Shown piece after piece: positions 1 through 8,983 of a DNA stretch of 64,000 bases (positions are counted from its first letter, which is position 1; each line of letters opens with the position of its first letter). Below the pieces are notes generated by a model. It did no database searches. It saw nothing but the letters and a program-made list of their open reading frames with translations, and was not told the DNA's origin. Source of the stretch: Pseudoalteromonas byunsanensis (GTDB lineage Bacteria > Pseudomonadota > Gammaproteobacteria > Enterobacterales > Alteromonadaceae); the NCBI RefSeq assembly GCF_001854475.1, contig NZ_MNAN01000027.1, forward strand, positions 1-64,000, read 5' to 3'. The position numbers and the translations under genes were made by a program.

Positions 1-249
1 TCAATGAATTCTGATTTTTGATATTCACCTAATAAAAGATGAGATATCGAATTGACTGTGCTGCAACAAGTAAACTTGTTGCTGTTGGTCACTCACTTTC
101 CATTTAAGGAAAAAACATTGAGACTCTAAATTTGTTTGCGTCCCTACCGAAGTAGTTCTGCTGTTAGAACTCAACCTGTACGAGTGCCCACACAGATGAT
201 TGCTTCATATTTTTAAAGAACGTTTCGAAATGCTTTCGCGTTTCGAGGG
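1..249 (-). promoter_or_regulatory. rRNA operon 5' leader (upstream of 16S rRNA)
   Basis: Read on the minus strand, this is the transcribed leader of an rRNA operon. A boxA-like element, CGTTCTTTAAAAATAT, lies at 207-222. It is followed by the conserved leader block CTGTGTGGGCACTCG at 181-195, the same order as in E. coli rrn leaders. A boxB-like hairpin with a GAAA loop sits just before boxA at 226-245. The 16S gene itself is not in the window and should begin a few tens of bases beyond base 1. The leader would recruit Nus antitermination factors. No protein gene is seen in 1-576. Confidence 0.85.
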
Positions 250-255
250 ATGTGC

Positions 256-283
256 ATTCTAAGCATTCCCTATTTTTTGTCAA
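256..283 (-). promoter_or_regulatory. rrn P2 promoter
   Basis: On the minus strand a perfect -35 TTGACA (278-283) and a -10 TAGAAT (256-261) are separated by 16 bp. The pair sits directly upstream of the boxB/boxA leader, where rrn P2 is expected. Confidence 0.8.
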
Positions 284-389
284 CACTTAATTTTTAAGTT
301 TCTTGAGAAGCTTTAAAGTTAAGTTTTACTCGACCCTGACTCAGTTCGATTTGCTTAAGTTGCTTGGCGCTCCGTGTCAGTGGGGTCGC

Positions 390-470
390 ATTATAGGGCG
401 GCGAATAAAAAGCGCAAGCCCTTTTTAAAGGATTTTTGAAGAAAAGTGATAAAAACAGACTGTTCGGACA
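390..470 (-). promoter_or_regulatory. rrn P1 promoter with AT-rich upstream element
   Basis: On the minus strand a -35 TTGCGC (412-417), a 16 bp spacer and a perfect -10 TATAAT (390-395) are followed by GCGACCCCACTGACACGG. That start-site block is almost the same as in E. coli rrn P1 promoters. An A/T-rich stretch at about 421-470 sits where an UP element would be. Tandem P1 and P2 are typical of gammaproteobacterial rRNA operons. Confidence 0.85.
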
Positions 471-530
471 AAATATATACTAAAACGCCAATAATCTTAA
501 ACTTCCCTCTTACTTTACTAATCTCAGCAC

Positions 531-560
531 AAAAAATGCCGCTATATAATAGCGGCATTT
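531..560 (-). terminator. Rho-independent terminator of the chemoreceptor gene
   Basis: A 10 bp stem (534-543 with 551-560) closes a 7-base loop. On the minus strand it is followed by a run of T residues (531-536 on the plus strand are A). It lies 17 bp beyond the stop of the minus-strand chemoreceptor gene and separates it from the rrn promoters. Confidence 0.85.
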
Positions 561-576
561 ATTTATCGGAATGAAT

Positions 577-2457
577 TTACACTTTGTATTTTGCAACAGC
601 GTCTCGTAAGACTTTAGCCTGCTCCGCAACTTCCTCACTGCTTTGCGCGTTTGAATTAGCATGTTGAGATGCCACTTGTGCGATATCTCTAATACGAACC
701 ACATTTTGATTTACTTCACTTGCTACCTGATTCTGTTCATCTATTGCTGTAGCAATATGCGTACTCATATCCATTATAGTTTGTACGTCTTCTGTTATCA
801 TGCTCAGTAACTCTCCAGCTTTCTCCGCCTGCGCAACACTTTCAGCTCCCTGATCACGACACTGCTGCATAATATTGACAACTTCTCTGGTTCTTTGTTG
901 TAAAGTCGAAATAATACTTTCAATCTCTTGTGTTGAGTCCTGAGTGCGCTGTGCAAGTGATCGAACTTCATCAGCTACCACAGCAAAACCACGACCTTGT
1001 TCCCCAGCTCGGGCTGCTTCTATTGCAGCATTCAAAGCAAGCAAATTAGTTTGCTCCGCTATGCCTCTAATTACATCAAGAACTGAACCGATGGTTTCAC
1101 CGTCTTTTTCTAACTGTGATACAACATCAGATGCCCCGCTTAATGATTCTGATAGTGCTATTATATGCTTGATCGTAGCATCAACCTCATTACGACCCTG
1201 CTGTGCATTGCCATTGGTTGACTCTGCTTTTTGAGACGCTGCTTCTGTATTGTGCGAGATGTCTTGTATCGTCGCTTGCATTTCGGTGGCCGCAGTAGCA
1301 ACCATATCAGCCTCATGAAGCTGCTCGTTCATACCTGCGCTTGTCTGGGCTGTAGACTCTGTTAAATGGGAAGTGGCATCATTAATAGTACTTAAAGCAC
1401 TATTTACCTCCGAAATTAATATTCTAAAGTCATTTATAAGGCTATTAAAATCTCTTGTCATAATAGTAATTTCGTCATTACCACTTTGCTCTATCGTCAG
1501 CCCTAAGTTATTTTCTCTACGTATTCTCTCAATTGTAAGGTAAACACGCTCTACAGGTCTGATAATTGAGTTACTGGTAGATAAAACGAGTACCATAACG
1601 AACACTGCAGCTACACCAAAGATAATGAAGGCAATGTATTGAACGCTGCTCGAGCTTTCTTCAATTGCACGTTTTGTAAGCTCAACGACGTCGAGTACTA
1701 ACTTTTCACTCGCCTCAACACTTTTCTTCATTTTGCCTAGTGCACCATCATCAAGATGTAAACCAAGTTTAACTTGAGCATCAACGAGTGCTTTAAACTT
1801 CCCCTGATATTCAGACAATAATCGCAGTAAGTCCGATTCATAATTAGCTGGAAAGCCAGCCGCTTTAATTTGCTTTGAAAATGTACTCACTAAATCAGTA
1901 AACTTAGATAGGTATTTCAAGTCAAGACGAAGCATAAAGTCTTTCTCAGCCCGACGAAGCTGCAGCATAGTGGCCAGCAGCTCATAATTTTCCCGCTCTT
2001 TGAGTAACGTTTCAACTTCATGTACTGCGCTTCTTAACTCACCATACAATGCATCTTTTGGATGTATACCAATTGCTTTTTGTAATTCAACAACATTTTG
2101 AAAATCAGCATTGTACTGTTCAGCTAGACGTTTGAACTCAATAAGTTTCTTTTTATCAATATCAAAATCATCAAAGATTTGCTCCAGCTGCCCAACAGTT
2201 GCTTGCAATGCATCGTACTCATGCTCAAATTGCTCTATAGCAGTTTCTTCTTTGTAGAATAAGAAGTTCTTTTCATGTTTTCGCATTGTCAGCTCATGGG
2301 CATCTAACTCTTTCGAATACTGAATGCCATTATTGAGCTGAAGCATAGTTCTCGCTTCATAAATAATTACAACTAACATTACAATTAATGCAACCCCAAC
2401 AACCAATGCGTTGAGTTGTAGTCGCCGTTTGATAGTGAGATTTTCTAACAAAGCCAT
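577..2457 (-). CDS. methyl-accepting chemotaxis protein with HBM sensor domain
   Basis: This is a 626-residue transmembrane chemoreceptor. A first membrane segment (about 17-34) is followed by a long, purely helical periplasmic region (about 35-275). That region has two related segments starting [12 protein letters not shown] and [11 protein letters not shown], the pattern of helical bimodular (HBM) sensors such as Pseudomonas McpS, which bind organic acids. A second membrane segment (about 276-297), a HAMP region and a methyl-accepting domain follow, with the conserved tip [20 protein letters not shown]. The C-terminus ends AVAKYKV without the WxxF tether for CheR. The gene stands alone between the rrn promoters and a glycosyltransferase gene. 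The ligand cannot be read from the sequence. Confidence 0.93.
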   Translation of the reverse strand: MALLENLTIKRRLQLNALVVGVALIVMLVVIIYEARTMLQLNNGIQYSKELDAHELTMRKHEKNFLFYKEETAIEQFEHEYDALQATVGQLEQIFDDFDIDKKKLIEFKRLAEQYNADFQNVVELQKAIGIHPKDALYGELRSAVHEVETLLKERENYELLATMLQLRRAEKDFMLRLDLKYLSKFTDLVSTFSKQIKAAGFPANYESDLLRLLSEYQGKFKALVDAQVKLGLHLDDGALGKMKKSVEASEKLVLDVVELTKRAIEESSSSVQYIAFIIFGVAAVFVMVLVLSTSNSIIRPVERVYLTIERIRRENNLGLTIEQSGNDEITIMTRDFNSLINDFRILISEVNSALSTINDATSHLTESTAQTSAGMNEQLHEADMVATAATEMQATIQDISHNTEAASQKAESTNGNAQQGRNEVDATIKHIIALSESLSGASDVVSQLEKDGETIGSVLDVIRGIAEQTNLLALNAAIEAARAGEQGRGFAVVADEVRSLAQRTQDSTQEIESIISTLQQRTREVVNIMQQCRDQGAESVAQAEKAGELLSMITEDVQTIMDMSTHIATAIDEQNQVASEVNQNVVRIRDIAQVASQHANSNAQSSEEVAEQAKVLRDAVAKYKV

Positions 2458-2573
2458 ACCTTTACCTAGTTATTGCTAATCTAGGGCAAAGTATAGCTGA
2501 GATGTTTCTTTGTCGCTTCTGTTAAAATTGCACTAAATGGAATTTACCGAAAAAACGAACAATCTTATCATGG

Positions 2574-3626
2574 TTACGCTGCATTGAATGAAGTGTGGCC
2601 TACTGACCACCATAACTGATTATGTAAAGATTCAATATCATGCCACTGGCGATTTATAAGCCAATGAACCAAAGGGGCCGGATCAGCTGGGAAATGCACA
2701 ACACCAGCCATTGGCAACTCCAGAAATTCCTCTAGTGCGTTAGAGCTCAAATAATGCATCACTTTTGCTCTGCCCATATTCTCTAATGTTATTGCATTTG
2801 TAAGTTGTTCGAATTGACCACTGAGCGGCTTTAGTAAGAGTTTCTTACCGAATTTCATTGCTTCGCTGGATAGTTCAAAACCAGCATTGGCGACTATTCC
2901 ACTGGTATTTGCTAGGTCTTTTATAAAACTAGTTCGACTAGGCGCTCGTAAATGTACATTTGACAACGACTGGTCCTGAGCATCTGGGTGGTAACAATAG
3001 AATTCCTTATCAGGGAAGTCTCTGAGCAAATCAATAACCTTTGACAGCTCCTCAAAAGGAAGGTAAACGAGTATTTTATTCGCAATGGACTGACATTGAG
3101 TATCAGGGGCTTCGTATGGAATAAAAGGTGGGATGATATTTTTAGCAAAAGGCTGCCAATGAACCCCCAAATGGATATCCGCAGGCGCAAATTGCTTCAG
3201 TAAACGACGAGTAAAAAATCCCCCTCCTTCTAACGGAACTTCCGGGAATAAAAACGACGCTTGGTGGCTCATTGCGATAACAGGTACCTTTGCGAGTTTA
3301 GCCGCCCACGCTGTGATGGGCTCAAAATCATTAAACACAAGATCATATTTAGATAGATTTAGCTGTCTGATATCTTTGAATAGATTACTCAATTTGAGTT
3401 GTTTGAGTGTTTCCCACTTATCAATCTGTCCACTTTGAGAAGCAAAACTCAATCCATTCCTGCTTTGATAATTACCAAACACACCCATATCAAAATACTT
3501 GTCTCGTGCTCGCCCTGAGAAAAAATAATCTACCTCAACGCCAAGCTCCGCAAAACATGTTGCCATGATACGTGCCCGTGTTGTATGACCATTTCCAGTT
3601 CCCTGCACACCATACAATATTTTCAT
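2574..3626 (-). CDS. glycosyltransferase of the MJ1255/VC2487 family
   Basis: This 350-residue protein begins MKILYGVQGTGNGHTTRA, the N-terminal glycine-rich loop of GT-B glycosyltransferases of the MJ1255/VC2487 type. A second half with ANAGFELSSEAMKFGKKLL resembles the nucleotide-sugar binding site of the UDP-glycosyltransferase fold. The ATG at 3626 is chosen because it overlaps the stop of the upstream PAP2 gene as ATGA; a longer reading frame to 3749 would only extend a Cys-rich tail inside that gene. The two genes are translationally coupled. The sugar donor and acceptor are unknown; a membrane or cell-surface glycoconjugate is likely. Confidence 0.85.
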   Translation of the reverse strand: MKILYGVQGTGNGHTTRARIMATCFAELGVEVDYFFSGRARDKYFDMGVFGNYQSRNGLSFASQSGQIDKWETLKQLKLSNLFKDIRQLNLSKYDLVFNDFEPITAWAAKLAKVPVIAMSHQASFLFPEVPLEGGGFFTRRLLKQFAPADIHLGVHWQPFAKNIIPPFIPYEAPDTQCQSIANKILVYLPFEELSKVIDLLRDFPDKEFYCYHPDAQDQSLSNVHLRAPSRTSFIKDLANTSGIVANAGFELSSEAMKFGKKLLLKPLSGQFEQLTNAITLENMGRAKVMHYLSSNALEEFLELPMAGVVHFPADPAPLVHWLINRQWHDIESLHNQLWWSVGHTSFNAA

Positions 3627-4144
3627 AGCGTTCCTACTATACCAATCGCCAAACTTGCACATCCCACTCCCATCAATGCACCAACAATTACATCTAATGG
3701 GTAATGCACACCTACAACAACACGAGATAACGACACGCCAATTGCCCACATAACTAGCGGAATCGATAGAATCGGCAAATGCTCAGATAGACACGTAGCG
3801 AATAACCATGCACCCGCGCTGTGCCCTGATGGCAAACTAAATTTATCGCTGGGAGTTAGTAATGCTTTTTGTGCAAAACAATCACATGGACGTACTCTGG
3901 CAATACGGTTTTTTACGTAAAAGTAAATTGGCCGCTCCATTGCGAACGCTAGCACCGTCGTTAAAGCAAATAACTGTCCTAATTGCTCTAGAAAGACTGC
4001 ACATAACAACGCCAAGAGGACATATAATCCGCCATTGCCGCTTTTTGATAATCCTAGTGCTATGATCCTCCACCAATGCGTTGGACTTGGGGTAAAAACT
4101 GCAAAATATAACGCCGTATCAAGCTGAGCCAGCTTACTCTTCAT
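3623..4144 (-). CDS. PAP2-family membrane phosphatase
   Basis: This 173-residue membrane protein carries all three PAP2 phosphatase signatures: K78-x6-R85P86, PSGH at 105-108, and S140R-x5-H147-x3-D151, which holds the catalytic histidine. About five hydrophobic segments surround them, so the active site should face the periplasm. Relatives dephosphorylate undecaprenyl pyrophosphate, phosphatidylglycerol phosphate or lipid A; the substrate here is not determined. It is the first gene of a two-gene unit with the downstream glycosyltransferase (4-base ATGA overlap), which suggests a shared lipid-linked glycan role. Confidence 0.87.
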   Translation of the reverse strand: MKSKLAQLDTALYFAVFTPSPTHWWRIIALGLSKSGNGGLYVLLALLCAVFLEQLGQLFALTTVLAFAMERPIYFYVKNRIARVRPCDCFAQKALLTPSDKFSLPSGHSAGAWLFATCLSEHLPILSIPLVMWAIGVSLSRVVVGVHYPLDVIVGALMGVGCASLAIGIVGTL

Positions 4145-4244
4145 AACATTTTACTCACATGCTGCGTATTAACTCAGAATAGAAGAGCTAAATAACAAAA
4201 CCGTGACAATTTTAAGACACTAATATGTAAGTTACTGTTTACCA

Positions 4245-4272
4245 TTGCTAAGGCGTCATATGCGAGTATACT
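4245..4272 (+). promoter_or_regulatory. candidate sigma-70 promoter of rraA-hutG
   Basis: TTGCTA (4245-4250) and TATACT (4267-4272) are separated by 16 bp and lie 36 bp before the rraA start codon. Judged by eye only. Confidence 0.45.
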
Positions 4273-4308
4273 GGCCTGACTTAATGTTATTTTCAGAGGA
4301 TAATAGTT

Positions 4309-4809
4309 ATGGATTACAGCACTTCCGACTTATGTGATCACTTTGCCGATGTGGTTGATGTGCTCGAACCTATGTTCATCAACTTTGGGGGACAACCAGC
4401 TTTTAGTGGCCGCATTAAAACCGTTAAGTGTTTTGAAAATAACGAGCTTATCCAGAGCATGTTGGAGCAAGATGGAACCGACTGCGTCTTATTAATTGAC
4501 GGTGGTGGCTCCACACGACGCGCACTGATAGACATTGATCTCGCTGAGCTCGCTGTCGACAATAATTGGCAAGGCATTGTTGTGTATGGCGCTGTGCGTC
4601 ATGTTGATGAACTGGAAGAATGTGATATAGGCATTCAGGCCATTGCTTCGATTCCTGTTGCAGCTGACAGCGAAGGCTCGGGTGAGCAAGGTATTCCAGT
4701 CAACTTTGCTGGCGTATCATTCTTTGAGGATGATTTCTTATATGCTGATAGCACTGGCATTATCATATCTGCTGAAGAATTATTATTAGAACCTGAAGAA
4801 CAAGAATAA
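4309..4809 (+). CDS. rraA: ribonuclease E activity regulator RraA
   Basis: This 166-residue protein matches RraA in length (161 in E. coli) and sequence, including the [12 protein letters not shown] segment, the glycine-rich [14 protein letters not shown] core and [14 protein letters not shown]. RraA trimers bind the C-terminal scaffold of RNase E and inhibit RNA decay in the cytoplasm. The start at 4309 has an AGAGGA ribosome site about 8 bases upstream. The gene is followed after 6 bases by hutG, so the two are probably co-transcribed. This neighbour differs from E. coli, where rraA follows menA. Confidence 0.93.
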   Translation: MDYSTSDLCDHFADVVDVLEPMFINFGGQPAFSGRIKTVKCFENNELIQSMLEQDGTDCVLLIDGGGSTRRALIDIDLAELAVDNNWQGIVVYGAVRHVDELEECDIGIQAIASIPVAADSEGSGEQGIPVNFAGVSFFEDDFLYADSTGIIISAEELLLEPEEQE

Positions 4810-4815
4810 CCTCGT

Positions 4816-5865
4816 ATGGCTAGTTGGTTACATGTTTACAGTGAGGCTGATATCACCAGCCTCACTAGCACCCGCGCAAATGAACAACGTTTTTGGCAAG
4901 CACTAACTTTTTTGGATCCAAATTCACAATTAGAATCCGCGCTCAAAGATGCAGCTGCGTTTGGTATTAAGTATGTTTTATTGGGTATAAACGAAGACTT
5001 TGGTCCTAGAGCAAACTGTGGAAAGGGTGGCGCAACCCTTGGATGGCAAGCATTCTTACAACGTTTTTTAAACCTCCCATGTAATGACTTTCTGACACCA
5101 AATAATGTGCTCCTACTAGGTGAAATAGATTGTGATGATCTCCAACAACTTAGCGACCAACTGGACAACTCAAATCCCGAGCAATTAAGTGCTTTAAGAA
5201 ACTTGTGTGAACAATTAGACTCCCGAGTGTCACAAGTTTTAGCCATGATATTTTCAGCAGGGCTTGAGCCTATTATTATTGGTGGAGGCCACAATAACTG
5301 CTATGGCATATTAAAAGCACTTTCTCAAACCACTGGTGTACCATGTAACGCGATTAACTTTGACCCTCATGCTGATTTTCGAGCGCTTGAAGGTAGACAT
5401 AGCGGTAATGGATTCCACTATGCGTACAAACAATCATTCTTAGGTGATTATCATGTTGTAGGCCTACACGAGCAGAAAAATAATCAAGCTATCGTAACCG
5501 CACTTAGGAAGGCAAATTTCAGCTTTATCAGCTATCAGGAAATTCTGGTAAGTCGCAAGTACTCGCTCACCAAAGCCTGTGAGATAGGTTTAAAACGGTT
5601 CGCAAATAAAGTACCGTTAGGAATTGAAGTCGACGTTGATAGTATCAGCTATATGCCAGTTAGCGCTTTCACAAACTGCGGATTTAGCGTCAGCGATGCC
5701 GAACATTTTGTTTATCTGGGGGCGCAACAGGCCAGCTCACGTTACTTACACTTATGTGAAGCAGCTCCAAGCAATCACCCTCATGGGTTAAGCCAAGGAA
5801 TGCTGGAAGCGGGTCAGGTTTTAAGTGGCCTCGTATGTAGTTATTTAAAAGGTAAGGCAGCTTAG
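4816..5865 (+). CDS. hutG: formimidoylglutamase HutG
   Basis: This 349-residue enzyme belongs to the arginase/agmatinase/formimidoylglutamase family. Manganese ligands are visible at H159 (GGGH), D183-H185-D187 (DPHAD) and D273/D275 (EVDVDS). It should hydrolyse N-formimidoyl-L-glutamate to glutamate and formamide, the last step of histidine breakdown. It is encoded six bases behind rraA, away from the hutI/hutC control region about 3 kb downstream. It ends base-to-base against the convergent EAL gene. A relative with another guanidino substrate cannot be excluded, but the nearby hutI and hutC support HutG. Confidence 0.88.
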   Translation: MASWLHVYSEADITSLTSTRANEQRFWQALTFLDPNSQLESALKDAAAFGIKYVLLGINEDFGPRANCGKGGATLGWQAFLQRFLNLPCNDFLTPNNVLLLGEIDCDDLQQLSDQLDNSNPEQLSALRNLCEQLDSRVSQVLAMIFSAGLEPIIIGGGHNNCYGILKALSQTTGVPCNAINFDPHADFRALEGRHSGNGFHYAYKQSFLGDYHVVGLHEQKNNQAIVTALRKANFSFISYQEILVSRKYSLTKACEIGLKRFANKVPLGIEVDVDSISYMPVSAFTNCGFSVSDAEHFVYLGAQQASSRYLHLCEAAPSNHPHGLSQGMLEAGQVLSGLVCSYLKGKAA

Positions 5866-7629
5866 TTAACGATTACGTTGCAAATGCCACTGGTGCAACC
5901 AACTCATCAAATTCTTAGTGTTCATAGGTGAAGCTAAGTGATGTCCTTGTATTGCATCGCAATTCAACTTTTTGGCAAGTACTAACTGTTGTTCGCTTTC
6001 CACTCCTTTGCAAATCACTTTAACACCGCGTAGCTGCTGCATAGCTATCATGTCAATAAGAACTTTGTCGCACCCTTGTGGCTGTGGAAGCTGAGTTAAA
6101 ATCGGCGATAATTTAATATAATCAATTTGCAAGTTCGCCAGCCTATTAAAGGTGATAGGATACTCTCCGAATTTATCAATACCTACATCAACCCCAAGCT
6201 GACGTAATTCCTCAATACGACTTTGGCTTTTCTTATCCATATGTTCAAGTAAAGCTGATGGGTATTCTAAATAAATTTCACCTGCCTGAAGGTAATGCTC
6301 TAATAATACATGTTCCATAAAATCTAAGAAGCCATCACGAAACATTTCAGGTCCAAATACATTAACCGTCAAAGGCACCTGAATATCTTCCATTTTTAAT
6401 GCCATCGCTATTTCAGCGGCCCGCTCTATAACAAAGTGGGCGACAGACATTGCTAACCCAGCCAAGCGGACATCATCAATAAACTGGTCCGCATTTAAGA
6501 GCCCATGCTTAGGATGTGGCCAACGTAGCAGCAACTCCAAATAGGCAATTTCTCCACTAGGATGGTTGAATGCAGGTTGAAAATATACCTCAAATGCCTC
6601 ATTTATTGCGATATCAGCAAGCTCTCTGAGTCTCATTTGCTGATCAATTTGAGAAATTTGCATACTTTGTTGATAGGCACAAATGGAGCTTCCAGGCATT
6701 TTGTCTAATGCTAAATAAGCACACGCTATGAGACTATCAAATTGGCCTAATTCCTCATCACAATGCACATAGCTAGCCCTTGCTGAGATCTCTAGTGTAC
6801 AGCTACCAACAAAAAAGGGCTGTAAAGTACATTGCAATATATCATCGATAAGCTGTTCATGAAGGTGCTCATAACGAGCGAGACGGCACACAAACGCAAA
6901 GTGAAGCCCTCCTAAATGAGCCAACCTGGATACTGAATTTCCATTTGGAATAGGAAAGATATCATTACTGTGCAACTGTTGCTTGATGCGATTAGCGGAC
7001 TCTGACAATAAATTATCACCAAATTCACGTCCTAACTGTCGATTAATCTGCTCTACCCCTTCAAGGAATATCACTACCAATATTGCAGGCCCTGGATCCA
7101 ACTTGCGCTGAGTTTCATATGATTGACGTAAGCTAGCCCTATCAGGCAAGCCAAGATCACTCCCAAGGTTGCCTTTTTCTTGTTCACTATCGTTAAGCTG
7201 CGTAATGTTACTATCATCACTTAACGTATACATAAGGCCAAAATAAATAGGAAATAAAGCTATTGCTGTTAGCGTTATGGGCCACTGAGCAAGCAAGTAA
7301 CCACACAGTAATACCGCATATATGCATGTACATATTGCAATAAGTCGTGCAGGCCAAGGAGATGAGAAAGACAAAGAATAAATAAAATAAACAGCAAATA
7401 CGATAGCGAGTAAATATATTGCCAGTGGGATATTCAATGACAGAAGCAACAAAGTGATGCTACAAAGGGCTGCATGCAACCCTTTCAATAGCGCTTCTTT
7501 TGCTACTATAGTAAGCATAATGCCCGCAGTGCCGATCCCTCCTAGCAACATAGCCTCAAGTAGCGAAACCAAGCCAAGGTTCACATTACTAAAAGTTGGG
7601 GCCAACCAAGTCGAAATTAGTACAAACAC
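5866..7629 (-). CDS. membrane protein with degenerate GGDEF and EAL domains
   Basis: This 587-residue protein has an N-terminal membrane block of about six segments (20-135). A GGDEF domain follows in which the active-site motif reads GGLHF (240-244), so diguanylate cyclase activity is not expected. The EAL domain has ELL at 365-367. It keeps several ligand residues (E365, N423, E455, K506, E543, Q561), but the metal-binding loop DDFGTG is DKFGEY (485-490). It is therefore probably a c-di-GMP sensor or a CsrD-like non-enzymatic protein. The start is a GTG at 7629 with no strong ribosome site. It lies 20 bases behind hutI on the same strand and may be expressed with it. Confidence 0.82.
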   Translation of the reverse strand: MFVLISTWLAPTFSNVNLGLVSLLEAMLLGGIGTAGIMLTIVAKEALLKGLHAALCSITLLLLSLNIPLAIYLLAIVFAVYFIYSLSFSSPWPARLIAICTCIYAVLLCGYLLAQWPITLTAIALFPIYFGLMYTLSDDSNITQLNDSEQEKGNLGSDLGLPDRASLRQSYETQRKLDPGPAILVVIFLEGVEQINRQLGREFGDNLLSESANRIKQQLHSNDIFPIPNGNSVSRLAHLGGLHFAFVCRLARYEHLHEQLIDDILQCTLQPFFVGSCTLEISARASYVHCDEELGQFDSLIACAYLALDKMPGSSICAYQQSMQISQIDQQMRLRELADIAINEAFEVYFQPAFNHPSGEIAYLELLLRWPHPKHGLLNADQFIDDVRLAGLAMSVAHFVIERAAEIAMALKMEDIQVPLTVNVFGPEMFRDGFLDFMEHVLLEHYLQAGEIYLEYPSALLEHMDKKSQSRIEELRQLGVDVGIDKFGEYPITFNRLANLQIDYIKLSPILTQLPQPQGCDKVLIDMIAMQQLRGVKVICKGVESEQQLVLAKKLNCDAIQGHHLASPMNTKNLMSWLHQWHLQRNR

Positions 7630-7649
7630 CCACTTACCATAATAATAAT

Positions 7650-8879
7650 CTATGAGTAATTAGTAAGTTTACCCGAGATCCACAAATTTGACAGGTCGCT
7701 GACACCAAATTGATAACTAAGCTGAGCAGGATGATCCACTTGCCACGCCGCGATGTCTGCACGCTTACCTACTTTTAGCACACCACGATCGTTCAACCCC
7801 AGTGCTTTTGCAGCATTAACCGTTACTCCTTGCAACGTTTCTAGCGGTGTCATTTTAAATAGTGTACAAGCCATATTAAGCATCAGTCTAAGTGAACATA
7901 AAGGTGCTGTACCTGGATTAAAGTCACTTGCTATTGCCATTGGTACTTGATGCTTTCGCAGTAATTCTATTGGCGGCAGTTGCGTTTCGCGTAGAAAATA
8001 AAATGCCCCTGGTAATACGACCGCCGTCGTACCGGCTTTTGCCATTGCAATAATTCCAGGCTCATCTAAGTACTCTATGTGATCAGCTGATAATCCAGAA
8101 AACTCAGCTACCAGCTCACTACCATGTTGATTTGATAATTGCTCTGCATGACATTTTATCTTCAGACCTAACTCTTTTGCCTTAGTAAACACTCTTTTAG
8201 TTTGCTCATAGCTAAATCCTACATTTTCACAAAATACATCAACGGCAACGGCGAGTTGTTGTTTTGCAACCTGTGGCATCATTTCTTCACAAACGAGAGT
8301 TATATAATCATCTGCTCGGCCTTTATACTCAGGTGGTAATGCGTGCGCTCCTAAAAATGTACTCTGCACATCAACTGGATGGTGCTCATTGAGCAATTGA
8401 TTGACTTTTAACAGTTTAATTTCGTTATCACAATCAAGCCCATATCCAGATTTACTCTCAACCGTAGTCACTCCTTCACGCAATAAGCTATTTAGTCGTT
8501 CTTTGCCTAGAACAAAGAGCGTTTCAACATCAGCTTCACGGGTCGCTCGAACCGTACTTGCAATCCCTCCTCCTTGTTGAGCTATTTGTTGATAAGAGAC
8601 ACCATTCAAGCGTTGTTCGAACTCGGCAGCACGATTTCCTGAGAACAGAATATGTGTATGGCAGTCAATCAAACCAGGAGTTAAAAGCTGTCCCTTTGCA
8701 TCATGAAGTGGAGTTGCCAAAGCATCAAACTTAGGCATATCTTGCATGGTACCAAGCCAGACAATATTTCCATCCTTAATCATCACAGCCCCTTGCTTTA
8801 TCAAACCATAAGGTGCAGGTATATCGGCATCCATTGTTGCCAAAGTGGCGTTGGTGATCACTAAATCTACATCAAGCAT
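7650..8879 (-). CDS. hutI: imidazolonepropionase HutI
   Basis: This 409-residue amidohydrolase converts 4-imidazolone-5-propanoate to N-formimidoyl-L-glutamate, the third step of histidine degradation. Metal ligands are visible at H74/H76 (IDCHTH), H244 (KCHAEQ) and D319 (ASDFNPG). SKSGYGLD (142-149) is a typical HutI substrate segment. The ATG at 8879 is preferred to the one at 8900 because an AGAGA ribosome site precedes it and the product then matches the usual length near 405. It is transcribed away from hutC across a palindromic operator, so HutC should repress it. hutU and hutH, for the earlier steps, are not in the window. Confidence 0.93.
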   Translation of the reverse strand: MLDVDLVITNATLATMDADIPAPYGLIKQGAVMIKDGNIVWLGTMQDMPKFDALATPLHDAKGQLLTPGLIDCHTHILFSGNRAAEFEQRLNGVSYQQIAQQGGGIASTVRATREADVETLFVLGKERLNSLLREGVTTVESKSGYGLDCDNEIKLLKVNQLLNEHHPVDVQSTFLGAHALPPEYKGRADDYITLVCEEMMPQVAKQQLAVAVDVFCENVGFSYEQTKRVFTKAKELGLKIKCHAEQLSNQHGSELVAEFSGLSADHIEYLDEPGIIAMAKAGTTAVVLPGAFYFLRETQLPPIELLRKHQVPMAIASDFNPGTAPLCSLRLMLNMACTLFKMTPLETLQGVTVNAAKALGLNDRGVLKVGKRADIAAWQVDHPAQLSYQFGVSDLSNLWISGKLTNYS

Positions 8880-8925
8880 AATAGTCTCTGAAAAAATCAA
8901 GTTGCTAGCAGTGTAGCAAGCTTAC

Positions 8926-8937
8926 TTGTATATACAA
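8926..8937. promoter_or_regulatory. HutC operator
   Basis: TTGTATATACAA is a perfect 12-base palindrome in the 104 bp space between hutI and hutC. It contains TGTA-N2-TACA, the pattern reported for HutC binding in Pseudomonas. Its position suits repression of hutI and autoregulation of hutC, with urocanate as the expected inducer. Confidence 0.75.
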
Positions 8938-8983
8938 TATAAGTGTGCCATCTTTATTTTATAATTATGAAGCATAAGTACCT

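Noticed and set aside
944..1234. A 96-codon plus-strand frame inside the first chemoreceptor gene
   Set aside because: It mirrors the conserved receptor tip in the opposite strand; the same shadow appears in the second receptor.
3627..3749. A 41-codon N-terminal extension of the glycosyltransferase
   Set aside because: It lies inside the PAP2 gene, is Cys-rich and unlike the family; the ATGA overlap fixes the start at 3626.
4145..4308. A TGTA-AG-TTAC sequence near 4225 as a second HutC operator for rraA-hutG
   Set aside because: It lacks the TACA half, so the palindrome is broken.
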